Source: an uncultured delta proteobacterium
GTDB lineage: Bacteria > Desulfobacterota > Desulfobulbia > Desulfobulbales > Desulfurivibrionaceae
DNA: 64,000 nt
Direction: 5' to 3'
Assembly (NCBI GenBank): GCA_903869265.1
Contig: CAIPYE010000015.1
Span: forward strand, 1-64,000
Shown here: positions 44,194 to 52,267 of the stretch, one piece after another
Layout of the letters: each line of letters opens with the position of its first letter
How positions within the stretch are numbered: position 1 is the stretch's first letter
Position numbers and translations under genes: made by a program
Notes under the pieces: generated by a model
Told to the model about the DNA's origin: nothing
The model's database searches: none
What the model saw: the letters and a program-made list of their open reading frames with translations, nothing else

Positions 44194-45033
44194 ATGAAAA
44201 TCACAGCCAGAATCGGGATGGTGAATTACATCAACACCGCGCCTTTGTACGAGGTGTGGCGGCAGACCGTGCATCGGGCGGACTGGCAGGTCACCGAGGC
44301 ATCGCCCGCGGTGCTTAACCGCATGCTCCATGAAAACCGGCTTGATCTCGGCTTTGTCTCCTCCCACGAATATGCCCTGCATCCCGACCAGTACCGAATA
44401 ATGAGCGACCTGTCCATCTCGGCCACCGGCACGGTGGGCAGCGTTTTTCTTTTTTCGAAACTGCCCATTGCCAGCCTGGACAATCAGCCAGTTTTGCTCA
44501 GTTCCCAGTCCCAGACCTCGGTGAGCCTGGTAAAGATTATTCTTGAGGAATTTTACCAGGTCCGGCCCCGATACAGTCTCGGTTCGGCTGAGGATATCGG
44601 CACAGGCATGGAAAGACCCGCTGCGGTTCTGGCCATCGGCGACGAGGCCTTGCGGCTGGCTGTGGCAGGAAGATATCCCCATCGGTTGGATCTGGGGGAG
44701 GCATGGCAGGCAAAAACAGGTCTGCCTTTTGTTTTTGCGGTTTGGGCTGTGCGCGAGGATTTTTGCCGCGATGAGCCGGACACGGTCCTGGCTATTTATC
44801 AGGAGTTGCATCGTTGCCTGCGACAGGGCAAGGAACGTCTGCGTGAGATCAGCGCCACGGTGGCAGGGCGGGTTCCCATGGACGAGGATGCCTGTTACCA
44901 GTATCTCCAGGGCATTGAATATGACTTGAGTACGGAAAAGCAGGAGGCGCTTGCGCGATTTTTCGAGTATCTTATTGCGCGTGGCGAGGTTCCAGCTGCT
45001 GCGCTTCCCTTCAAGGTTTGCGGAACACATTAA
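44194..45033 (+). CDS. mqnA: Chorismate dehydratase
   Basis: MqnA removes water from chorismate to give 3-enolpyruvylbenzoate, the first step of the futalosine route. The 279-residue product has the periplasmic-binding-like fold without signal peptide, with RIGMVNYINTAPLYEVW, LDLGFVSSHEYAL, ISATGTVGSVFLFSK, LLSSQSQTSVSLVKIIL and AVLAIGDEAL. The start is ATG 44194; a TTG at 44182 overlapping the mqnF stop has a better placed GGAG and cannot be excluded. ubiE follows after four bases. Confidence 0.94.
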   Translation: MKITARIGMVNYINTAPLYEVWRQTVHRADWQVTEASPAVLNRMLHENRLDLGFVSSHEYALHPDQYRIMSDLSISATGTVGSVFLFSKLPIASLDNQPVLLSSQSQTSVSLVKIILEEFYQVRPRYSLGSAEDIGTGMERPAAVLAIGDEALRLAVAGRYPHRLDLGEAWQAKTGLPFVFAVWAVREDFCRDEPDTVLAIYQELHRCLRQGKERLREISATVAGRVPMDEDACYQYLQGIEYDLSTEKQEALARFFEYLIARGEVPAAALPFKVCGTH

Positions 45034-45037
45034 CTAT

Positions 45038-45745
45038 ATGAAAACTCCAGACGAAAAGAAAAAATTTGTTCAGGAAAAGTTCTCCTCAATCAGCGGGAAA
45101 TACGATTTTCTCAATTCGGTGCTGAGTTTCCAGATCGACCGCTACTGGCGCTGGGTCACCACCCGGGAATTGAAGGAGTTTCCAGACGGTGTGGTGCTTG
45201 ACCTCTGCGCCGGCACCCTGCCCCTGTCCTTGGAGTTGACCCGGCAGGCCAGGCAACGCCAGGTGCTGGCCGTGGATTTTTGTGAGGACATGCTGCGGGC
45301 CGGGATGCAGCATCTTCCCGGCGATGATCGGAAAGGACGAATCGGGCCGGTGTGCGGCGACGGGGAGCAGATTCCCGTGAAAACCGCTACGGTCTGGGGA
45401 GTCACCGTGGCCTTCGGGGTCAGGAATCTGGCGAGAACCCAGCAGGGCTTGAATGAAATGCACCGGGTACTGAAACCCGGCGGCAAGCTGCTGATTCTGG
45501 AATTTTCAAGACCCCAGAATCCGGTGGTCAAGCCGCTCTATAATTTTTATCTCAACCGGGTGTTGCCAAAGATTGCCGGGTTTGTTTCCGGCGACACGGA
45601 GGCCTACGAGTATCTGGCCAGTTCCATCGCGGAATTTTATGCGCCCGAAGAACTGTTGGCCATGATGCAACAGGCCGGGTTTGCCAGAACCTACCATCGA
45701 CCGCTGACCTTTGGGGTGGTGACGGTCTATGTGGGGGTGAAATGA
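45038..45745 (+). CDS. ubiE: Demethylmenaquinone methyltransferase
   Basis: The 235-residue SAM-dependent methyltransferase performs the C-methylation that turns demethylmenaquinone into menaquinone (menG is an equal name). It has the family start FVQEKFSSISGKYDFLNSVL, SAM-site VLDLCAGTLPLSLEL, AVDFCEDML, AFGVRNLARTQQGLNEMHRVLKPGG and LEFSRPQNP. ATG 45038 is placed just after the mqnA stop; longer frames would lie inside mqnA. Its stop overlaps the ubiX start as ATGA, showing translational coupling. Confidence 0.94.
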   Translation: MKTPDEKKKFVQEKFSSISGKYDFLNSVLSFQIDRYWRWVTTRELKEFPDGVVLDLCAGTLPLSLELTRQARQRQVLAVDFCEDMLRAGMQHLPGDDRKGRIGPVCGDGEQIPVKTATVWGVTVAFGVRNLARTQQGLNEMHRVLKPGGKLLILEFSRPQNPVVKPLYNFYLNRVLPKIAGFVSGDTEAYEYLASSIAEFYAPEELLAMMQQAGFARTYHRPLTFGVVTVYVGVK

Positions 45746-46320
45746 AAAAAATCGTCCTGGCCATAACCGGAGCTACCGGAGCGGTGTATGCCTTGGAGTT
45801 TCTCAAAATTTGCGAAGGCCTTGAAGTTGAGGTGCATGGACTTTTGTCCGAGGCTGGCGAACAGGTGCTGGGGCTGGAACTAGGCATGTCCCGCACGGAT
45901 CTTGACCCCTATATCGCCAGATGGCATGATGTGCACGATTTCGCCGCGCCCATGTCCAGCGGCTCCAGCGATTTTTCCGGCATGGCTGTCCTGCCTTGCA
46001 CCATGGGAAGTCTTGCCGCCATTGCCAACGGCGTCTGCGGGAACCTGATCCATCGGGCTGCGGATGTCATGCTCAAGGAGCGACGCCCTCTGGTGCTGGC
46101 AGTTCGGGAAACCCCTTTGAACAGAACGCACCTTACCAATATGCTCAAGGCGCATGAGGCCGGGGCCATTATCTGTCCGCCCATGCCCGCGCTGTATCAT
46201 AGGCCACAGAGCATCGAAGAGATGGCCCATCTCTTTGCGGGCCGGGTGGCAGGGTTGCTCGGGCTTGAGGTCGCGAATCTGCCCAGATGGCAGGGACTTG
46301 TCCCGGAGGAAGAGGCATGA
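45742..46320 (+). CDS. ubiX: Flavin prenyltransferase
   Basis: UbiX attaches a dimethylallyl group to FMN, producing the prenylated cofactor needed by UbiD-type decarboxylases. The 192-residue product shows AITGATGAVYALEFL, MAVLPCTMGSLAAIANGVCGNLIHRAADVMLKE and RPLVLAVRETPLN with family residues in place. In the futalosine pathway a UbiD-like decarboxylase (MqnL) removes the carboxyl group. UbiX here probably supplies its cofactor, though no such decarboxylase is in the window. The start overlaps the ubiE stop. Confidence 0.94.
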   Translation: MKKIVLAITGATGAVYALEFLKICEGLEVEVHGLLSEAGEQVLGLELGMSRTDLDPYIARWHDVHDFAAPMSSGSSDFSGMAVLPCTMGSLAAIANGVCGNLIHRAADVMLKERRPLVLAVRETPLNRTHLTNMLKAHEAGAIICPPMPALYHRPQSIEEMAHLFAGRVAGLLGLEVANLPRWQGLVPEEEA

Positions 46321-46359
46321 TAGTGGGCGCAACCATCGCATTGTTGAAGAGGGACGGCG

Positions 46360-47211
46360 ATGTTGCGTAAGGTGAAGGCCCTGCTTGAGATGATCAAGTT
46401 CGGCCATACCATTTTTGCCCTGCCTTTTGCCCTGATCGGCGCGTTTTTGGCGAAACGAGGGGTCCCAGAGGTCGCCACCTTTGGCTGGATCATCCTAGCC
46501 ATGGTTGGAGCTCGGACCGCGGCCATGGGCTTCAACCGTATCGCCGATCGGAAGTTCGACGCCGCCAATCCCCGTACCGCCGATCGGGCTATACCGGCGG
46601 GGACAGTGCGTCTGGTGGAAGCCTGGGCCATGGTTTTGCTTTTCACCCTGCTGTATTTTTTTGCCTGCTATCAGCTCAACCCGCTTACCTTGAAACTGTC
46701 GCCCTTTGCGCTGGGGTTGACGTTTCTCTATTCCCTGACCAAGCGGTTTACCTGGCTTTGCCATGTGGTTCTCGGTATTGCCCTGGCTTTTTCGCCCCTG
46801 GGTGGCTGGGTCGCAGTTAAAGGGAACCTTTTTGATTTCCCCGTTGTCCTTTCACTGGGAGTGCTTTTCTGGGTCGCAGGGTTTGATACGGTATATGCCT
46901 GTCTTGATGCTGAGTTTGATAGGCAAGCCGGACTTTACTCCTTGCCTTCACGTTTTGGCCGGGAAAAGGCTTTCAAACTAGCGGTTTTTTTTCATGCTCT
47001 GGCCTTTCTTTTGTTTGTTCTCACGGGTATAGTGTCGGGGTTGAATGTGTATTATTACCTGGGAATTGTTCTCACGGCTGGAGCCCTTTTTTATCAGCAT
47101 ATTGCCGTCAACCCGAAGGATTTGTCCCGGATTCAGCTTTCGTTTTTTGCCATGAACGGTCTTATCAGTCTTACCTTGTTTGTTGCAACCTGGCTTTCGT
47201 TAGTCGTTTGA
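46360..47211 (+). CDS. mqnP: UbiA-family prenyltransferase of menaquinone synthesis (MqnP-like)
   Basis: The 283-residue integral membrane protein has about eight or nine helices and the two aspartate-rich motifs of the UbiA family: NRIADRKFD at about 67-75 and DAEFDRQAGLYSLPSRFG at about 182-199. It attaches a polyprenyl chain to an aromatic acid. Given the surrounding mqn genes the acceptor should be 1,4-dihydroxy-6-naphthoate. MqnP and UbiA are hard to separate by sequence alone, so the symbol rests on context. Its prenyl donor would derive from Dxs and IspA, also encoded here. Confidence 0.88.
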   Translation: MLRKVKALLEMIKFGHTIFALPFALIGAFLAKRGVPEVATFGWIILAMVGARTAAMGFNRIADRKFDAANPRTADRAIPAGTVRLVEAWAMVLLFTLLYFFACYQLNPLTLKLSPFALGLTFLYSLTKRFTWLCHVVLGIALAFSPLGGWVAVKGNLFDFPVVLSLGVLFWVAGFDTVYACLDAEFDRQAGLYSLPSRFGREKAFKLAVFFHALAFLLFVLTGIVSGLNVYYYLGIVLTAGALFYQHIAVNPKDLSRIQLSFFAMNGLISLTLFVATWLSLVV

Positions 47212-47241
47212 CCAGAAAAACTCATAATAAAAGGAACTGTC

Positions 47242-48243
47242 ATGCAATTTGGAAAATTTCATAAAGCCGTTCTTCTATCGTTCGCCCTCGGGGCAACCGT
47301 TGTCTTTGCCTCCAGCGTCTGGTCCAAGCCGGAAAAGAAGGCAGCGGAAGTGGCGGCCCTTGTCAATGGCGAACCCATTGCTGCCGCAGCCGTGCAGGGG
47401 GAGATAAAAGGGATTCTGAGCCGTTTTCAGGAGCAGGGTCGCAAGCCCAGCGATGCAGAGATGGTCTCGCTCCGTGAATCGGTTCTCGAAAAGATGATCA
47501 AGCTCGAACTGTTGAGTCAGGAGAGCAAAAAAGCCGGAATTTCCGTCAGCAGTGCCGACATTGACAACGAGTTGAAGGGGTACAAAAAAGGTTTTGCCGA
47601 TGACAAGGCCTTTGCCAAGGCCCTCAGCGGAGCAGGCATCACTGAGGCTGAGTTGCGCAAGCAGATTGGCAAAAATCTGACTATCCAGAAATTCATCGAC
47701 ACCAAATTTAAGGGCAAGGTTCAGGTGACTGAGCAGGAAGCCAAGGATTTCTTTAACAGCAATCAGGATAAGTTCAATTTGCCGGAAATGGCGCATGCCC
47801 GACATATCCTTATTACGGCAAAAGAAACAGAGCCCAAGGCGGATAAGGATCGCAAGCGGGCAAAACTTGTCCAGATCAAAAAACAGCTGAAGGACGGCGC
47901 TGATTTTGCCGAGTTGGCCAAGCAGTTTTCAGATTGTCCGAGCAAGGAGCGGGGCGGGGATCTGGGCTTTTTCCCCAGAGGCCAGATGGTGAAACCTTTT
48001 GACCAGGCAGTGTTCAAAATGATGCCCGGTGACATCAGTGACATCGTAGAGACGGAATTCGGCTATCACCTGATCAAGCTTGAAGAGAAAAAGCCTGCCA
48101 AGACGGTGAGCTTTGATGAGGCTAAAGCCAAGATTACCGCTTATCTGACTCAGGAAAAGATCACGGCCAATATCGAGGCCTTTATTGCAGAGACCAAAGC
48201 CAAGGCGACCATCAAGATTCTGAGTCCCCAGGCGAAAAAATAA
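47242..48243 (+). CDS. Periplasmic parvulin-type peptidyl-prolyl isomerase (SurA/PpiC-like)
   Basis: The 333-residue product starts with a signal peptide (about 24 residues, AVLLSFALGATVVFASS), followed by a SurA-N-like chaperone domain. The parvulin domain spans about residues 185-275 (MAHARHILI, LKDGADFAELAKQFSDCPS, GGDLGFFPRGQMVKPFDQAVF, IVETEFGYHLIKLEE). A helical tail closes it. It should help outer-membrane and periplasmic proteins fold. It follows the prenyltransferase gene by 30 bases with AAAGGAAC before the ATG, and a clear terminator lies behind it, so the transcript that began at tetR may end here. Confidence 0.92.
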   Translation: MQFGKFHKAVLLSFALGATVVFASSVWSKPEKKAAEVAALVNGEPIAAAAVQGEIKGILSRFQEQGRKPSDAEMVSLRESVLEKMIKLELLSQESKKAGISVSSADIDNELKGYKKGFADDKAFAKALSGAGITEAELRKQIGKNLTIQKFIDTKFKGKVQVTEQEAKDFFNSNQDKFNLPEMAHARHILITAKETEPKADKDRKRAKLVQIKKQLKDGADFAELAKQFSDCPSKERGGDLGFFPRGQMVKPFDQAVFKMMPGDISDIVETEFGYHLIKLEEKKPAKTVSFDEAKAKITAYLTQEKITANIEAFIAETKAKATIKILSPQAKK

Positions 48244-48269
48244 GTTCTGTCTGGAGTTCATTGGAGTTG

Positions 48270-48303
48270 GGGCCATGGTTTGCAGCAAACCATGGCCCTT
48301 TTT
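48270..48303 (+). terminator. Terminator after the parvulin gene
   Basis: GGGCCATGGTTTG (48270-48282), the loop CAG and CAAACCATGGCCC (48286-48298) form a perfect 13-base stem, followed by TTTTT. It probably ends the menaquinone-cluster transcript. The opposite strand lacks a T-run, so it should not serve glgP. Confidence 0.88.
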
Positions 48304-48396
48304 GTTTGTGCTTTTTCGGAGAGAACGGATGCGGGGGAAGCGGTTCTTCAACGCTGGTGGAGTCCAGTCCGCGCTGATACTGTTTCGTGCATCCCC

Positions 48397-50652
48397 CTAA
48401 AAAGAGGGATCGCTACAGTAAAGCTCGCGAAATTTTTTCATTTCCCGCTGTACTTCCGGAGCAAGCTCGAGGTCATAGCGGGCGACATATTCCGCTGTCA
48501 TGCGGTGGGTGTTGAATATGGGACAGTTGAGGGTGAGGTTGGCGATGCATTTGTCAATATACTGGCCATGCAGGGCAGGGTCGTAAAACAACCGCAGCAT
48601 TTCCGGAAAAACAGTATAGAACGATGCCGAGTCTTCGTTGTAGAGAAGGGATGAGGGCTGCTCGCTGAAATGTTCCGAAGAAATGGACTCTTCATAGCCG
48701 AATTTCCAGCCGGTCCGGCCTTCATGGTAGCCTTCAACCCACCAGCCATCCATGATGCTGACATTGGGCACGCCGTTCATGGCGGCTTTCATTCCGCTGG
48801 TGCCGCTGGCTTCCAGGGGGCGTTTGGGGCTGTTTAGCCAAGCGTGGGATCCTGCCACCATCATTTTGGCGAGGCGCATGTCGTAGCCAGGAATGAAGAC
48901 CAGTTTGGCCAAGCCATTGCTTTTCAGGTACAGCTCTTCCTGAACAGCCAGGATGTTTCTGATCAGGTCCTGTCCAGGTTCGTCCGAGGGATGGGCCTTG
49001 CCCGCATAGATAAAATTCACCGGCCAGTTGTTTGCCGTAATCATTGCCGTCAGTCGGTCCAGATCTTCAAAGATCAGATCAGCCCGTTTGTAGGTGGAAA
49101 AGCGCCGGGCAAACCCCAAGGTGAAGGTCGTGTGCTCAAGGGGCGCTTCCCCTTCGCTGCGGTAGGAAAGATAATTGGGCGGATCAATCCAGGTCGCAAG
49201 GCGCTGGTTGCGATGGGTGATGAGCATCCGGTTTACATAATCCACCAGTATTTTTGTGTCCGTGCGCCAGACCTGCTCAAAATAGGTGCGGAACTTGTTG
49301 TTTCGGTGCAGGGCTTCTGCCCCGGCAAAAACGCTGGGATCTCTTCGCCAGTTGTGCAATTCGGGAAAGGAGTCGTACAGTTCTGCCTTGGCATCGCTGG
49401 TCCAGGTGAGATGATGCACCCCGTTGGTGATTGCCGTGATTTTGTTGGCATATTGCGGGAACTGTTTTTGGGTTACTTCCTTGTGGAGTCGGCTCACGCT
49501 GTTGGTGGCCCTATTGAGCTTCATGGCCATGGCGGTGAAGTTGTAGACGGATGGGTTGTGCTCGTCCAGGGCCAGGAGACTCAGTATGCGTTTGCAGAAC
49601 GGGTTGATCAAGTTTTCATACACGGAAATGTTAAAACGGTCATGTCCGGCCATGACCGGGGTGTGGATGGTAAAGACAAGGCGTTTGGCGACCTCTGCTG
49701 CGGCAGAGAGAATGTCGCGATCCGTGGTCTTTTTTTCATACTGGGCTCCATGTTTTTTCTGGATGAGCTGGGTGATCAGGGCGAGAACCACGCTCACGCC
49801 GTGCTGTTCGTTTAAGTGAATGGTGCGGGAAGTGAGGCCCAGGGCTTCCATGACCGGAATAACCCCGGTACCCAGGAGTCGACGCTGGGTTGCTTTTACC
49901 TTTTCGGAGCTGCTGTCGTAGAGGTGTTGTGCGGCATCCCGAATCCAGGGGGGGGTTTGCGGCGTCTGATAATCAAGAAGAATTTCCGGCACAAAGGAGT
50001 CAAGTCCCTCGCTTATTTCCATTTTGAGCCACAAGTGGGCATGGGCCACGGAACGTATACCCTGAAGATCATAAAAAGGCACCTCGATGGTGAGAGGTTG
50101 TGTAGGGGATTTCTGGTCGTGCAACAGATACAGCCCCGGAGTATTTTCAGGTTCCCATTGGGAGGCCCAGGCCACCTGGCCTATTTTTGAATCGACCATC
50201 TGGGAAAAATATCCTTTTCGGTATAGCAGTGAAATCCCGACCACTGGAATTTTGCAGTCCGCGAAACTTTTCAGGGTGTCTCCGGCAAGGATGCCGAGAC
50301 CGCCGCTGTAGTTGGGAATCTTGACCGGGCCCTGCAAGAATAACTGTAGAAAACGGTTGATGGATTCATCAGGATGTTCTGTTATCTCAAGTTGAAGGAG
50401 TTTGTTGCGCACCGGATGAAAAACATCCAAATCCGCCCCTATTTCCATGGAAATGTAGGTGACGGATTCGCCGGTCGGGGAGGTGAGGGCCTGCCAAGTT
50501 GAGTCAAGAACTTCCTGGGATACACCGAAAAAAGTACCGAACCTGTTTGTGGCGATCATGTCGTGGAGACGATGCTTGCCGTCTGACAACATCGGAGCCT
50601 TCTTTGCTTCTTTGGGATTGAGTCTGCTGGGCGAAGGGCGGGAAGATTTCAT
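48397..50652 (-). CDS. glgP: Alpha-glucan (glycogen/maltodextrin) phosphorylase
   Basis: The 751-residue enzyme releases glucose 1-phosphate from alpha-glucans. It belongs to the shorter phosphorylase type lacking the long N-terminal extension. Visible signatures are the glycan-site NYSGGLGILAGDTLKS, LNEQHGVSVVLAL, FTIHTPVMAGHDRF, ITAITNGVHHLTW, and the pyridoxal-phosphate lysine region ASGTSGMKAAMNGVPN followed by DGWWVEGY. No other glycogen genes are adjacent. A weak promoter candidate lies at 50762-50791. Confidence 0.93.
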   Translation of the reverse strand: MKSSRPSPSRLNPKEAKKAPMLSDGKHRLHDMIATNRFGTFFGVSQEVLDSTWQALTSPTGESVTYISMEIGADLDVFHPVRNKLLQLEITEHPDESINRFLQLFLQGPVKIPNYSGGLGILAGDTLKSFADCKIPVVGISLLYRKGYFSQMVDSKIGQVAWASQWEPENTPGLYLLHDQKSPTQPLTIEVPFYDLQGIRSVAHAHLWLKMEISEGLDSFVPEILLDYQTPQTPPWIRDAAQHLYDSSSEKVKATQRRLLGTGVIPVMEALGLTSRTIHLNEQHGVSVVLALITQLIQKKHGAQYEKKTTDRDILSAAAEVAKRLVFTIHTPVMAGHDRFNISVYENLINPFCKRILSLLALDEHNPSVYNFTAMAMKLNRATNSVSRLHKEVTQKQFPQYANKITAITNGVHHLTWTSDAKAELYDSFPELHNWRRDPSVFAGAEALHRNNKFRTYFEQVWRTDTKILVDYVNRMLITHRNQRLATWIDPPNYLSYRSEGEAPLEHTTFTLGFARRFSTYKRADLIFEDLDRLTAMITANNWPVNFIYAGKAHPSDEPGQDLIRNILAVQEELYLKSNGLAKLVFIPGYDMRLAKMMVAGSHAWLNSPKRPLEASGTSGMKAAMNGVPNVSIMDGWWVEGYHEGRTGWKFGYEESISSEHFSEQPSSLLYNEDSASFYTVFPEMLRLFYDPALHGQYIDKCIANLTLNCPIFNTHRMTAEYVARYDLELAPEVQREMKKFRELYCSDPSF

Positions 50653-51018
50653 CGGTCAACGAGGGCTCTTTCTTGGAAATAAATTGGGTTAAGAATTTCT
50701 TAGCGTTGAGTGCACAGGAGAACAGAAAGGCAAACAACTGCGCTTTGTTTGATAAAATTTTATGATATAACGTGTTCTCTTGACCATGCAAGCGAATTAT
50801 GTTGGTCGGCGTTGCCGGAGCTTTTTCCTGGCTCGAAAAGGCGGGGGTGTCCCCTCTATTTTAGCCCTGCAAGAAGCGAAAAAACACATAAAAAAACACA
50901 TTGAAATTTAACAAAAAGTTCTGTATGATCTTCATGATTATTGAATTATGCTTACTTGTATAAGGGGTTGTTTTCATATAAAAATCTGTTACAAGATGTA
51001 TCAGGAGGAAGGAGAGAA
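50653..51018. other. Intergenic region between glgP and pal
   Basis: This 366-base, partly AT-rich region separates two divergent genes and should hold promoters for both. On the minus strand TTGCAT (50786-50791) and TATCAT (50762-50767), 18 bases apart, make a weak promoter candidate for glgP. For pal the only clear signal is the strong ribosome site AGGAGGAAGGAG directly upstream. No coding sequence or RNA gene is recognised. Confidence 0.45.
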
Positions 51019-51567
51019 ATGAAAAGAGGAATTTTGCAGTACCTGGCAATGGCATGTGTTGTTGTTTCCCTTTCCCTTATGGCTGGTGGTTGCGCCAAGC
51101 AAAAGGTGCAGAGCGATAAGGACATGGCTGGCGGCGTAAAGGCTGATACCGGCGCTGGCATGGGACAGGAAGAGTCTCTTGCTTCAAAATGGATTGGTGG
51201 CGACAGTGGTGCGGTCTTGGAAGGACGGACCACCGCTCCGATGCTTCCCATCTATTTTGACTTTGACAAGTCCGATATCAGAGCAGATCAGAAGGATCGG
51301 ATCAAGAAAGATGGTGACCTCCTGATTGGTTCCGCTCAGGTTCGTGTTCGGGTGGAAGGTAACACCGATGAGCGTGGCACCAACGAGTACAACATGGCTC
51401 TTGGCGAGAGACGCGCCGTGGCCGCAGTGAAGTATCTTGTCAATATGGGCGTTGCGGAAAGCCGGATCGACACCCTGAGCTTTGGTGAAGAAAAGCCCCT
51501 CAACCTTGGCCATGATGAAATGGCTTGGTCACAGAATCGTCGTGACGACTTTGTTATCGTCAAGTAA
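51019..51567 (+). CDS. pal: Peptidoglycan-associated lipoprotein (OmpA-like)
   Basis: The 182-residue product has a lipoprotein signal ending at about residue 24 (SLSLMAGGC), a short linker, and a C-terminal OmpA-like domain. The domain carries IYFDFDKSDIRADQKDRIKKD, VRVEGNTDERGTNEYNMALGERRA, YLVNMGVAESRIDTLSFGEEKP and SQNRRDDFVI. Pal tethers the outer membrane to peptidoglycan as part of the Tol-Pal machine. The lipobox has Ala at -3 instead of the more usual Leu. ATG 51019 with AGGAGGAAGGAG was chosen; an ATT-rich upstream extension is not conserved. No tol genes are adjacent. Confidence 0.93.
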   Translation: MKRGILQYLAMACVVVSLSLMAGGCAKQKVQSDKDMAGGVKADTGAGMGQEESLASKWIGGDSGAVLEGRTTAPMLPIYFDFDKSDIRADQKDRIKKDGDLLIGSAQVRVRVEGNTDERGTNEYNMALGERRAVAAVKYLVNMGVAESRIDTLSFGEEKPLNLGHDEMAWSQNRRDDFVIVK

Positions 51568-51597
51568 GCTTCTTTTCTAAGAAGATTGTTATAATCT

Positions 51598-51636
51598 GAG
51601 ATGGGAGCATGTTTATGTTCCCATCTCTTTTTTTTG
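51598..51636 (+). terminator. Terminator after pal
   Basis: GAGATGGGAGCAT (51598-51610) pairs with ATGTTCCCATCTC (51615-51627), one pair being G-T, around the loop GTTT. A run of nine T follows. It ends the pal transcript. Confidence 0.88.
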
Positions 51637-51704
51637 TTTTGTAGGACTGCTGGTTATGAAGCGACACCTGGAAATTTTCTGCTGATAACAAACCGGAGAT
51701 ATGT

Positions 51705-52259
51705 ATGAAGATGAAATTCCTTAGGGGACTGTTTTTTGTGTGTGTGGCGTTGTGCGCCTCCTCGGTGCTTGCCCTTGCGGCCCCGGAACGTGGGAAGATC
51801 GCCACCATTAGTATCCAGAAAATTCTTGGCAACTCCAAAGCGGCGCTGGATGCTCAGAAAGTCTTGCAGGCGGAGGTTGATAAATTTCAAGCAAAGTTCA
51901 AGGCGGATGAAGATGCCCTCACCGCCATGAAGAATGACATTGAAAAGAAAGGTTCTGCTTGGAGCGAAGAGGTTCGCGCAGAGAAAGAGCGTGAGTACCA
52001 GAAGAAACTTCGCGACTATGGACTGAAAACCGAAGATGCGAAACTTGAGATGCAGCAGCTGGAGAAACGGTACATGGAGCCGATCTTGAAACAGCTCAAT
52101 GATATCATTGCGGAGATCGGTAAGAAAAATGGTTATTCCCTGATTCTCGAGAATACCATGAAGGGTCTGCGTAATCGCACAGGATTACTTTATGCTGATG
52201 ATGCCCTTGATATCAGCGATCAGGCTCAGAAGGAGCTTGACAGTCGTTTGAAAAAGTAA
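51705..52259 (+). CDS. skp: Skp/OmpH periplasmic chaperone
   Basis: The 184-residue product has a signal peptide cleaved near residue 26 (VALCASSVLALAA), the start GKIATISIQKILGNSKAALDAQKVL, a long charged coiled coil (about 50-125) that forms the tentacles of the Skp trimer, and the closing strand NGYSLILENTMKG...LLYADDALDISDQ. Skp holds unfolded outer-membrane proteins in the periplasm. Here it is separate from bamA/lpxD and stands between pal and a decayed permease gene. A strong terminator follows 18 bases after the stop. Confidence 0.92.
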   Translation: MKMKFLRGLFFVCVALCASSVLALAAPERGKIATISIQKILGNSKAALDAQKVLQAEVDKFQAKFKADEDALTAMKNDIEKKGSAWSEEVRAEKEREYQKKLRDYGLKTEDAKLEMQQLEKRYMEPILKQLNDIIAEIGKKNGYSLILENTMKGLRNRTGLLYADDALDISDQAQKELDSRLKK

Positions 52260-52267
52260 AATTCTTC

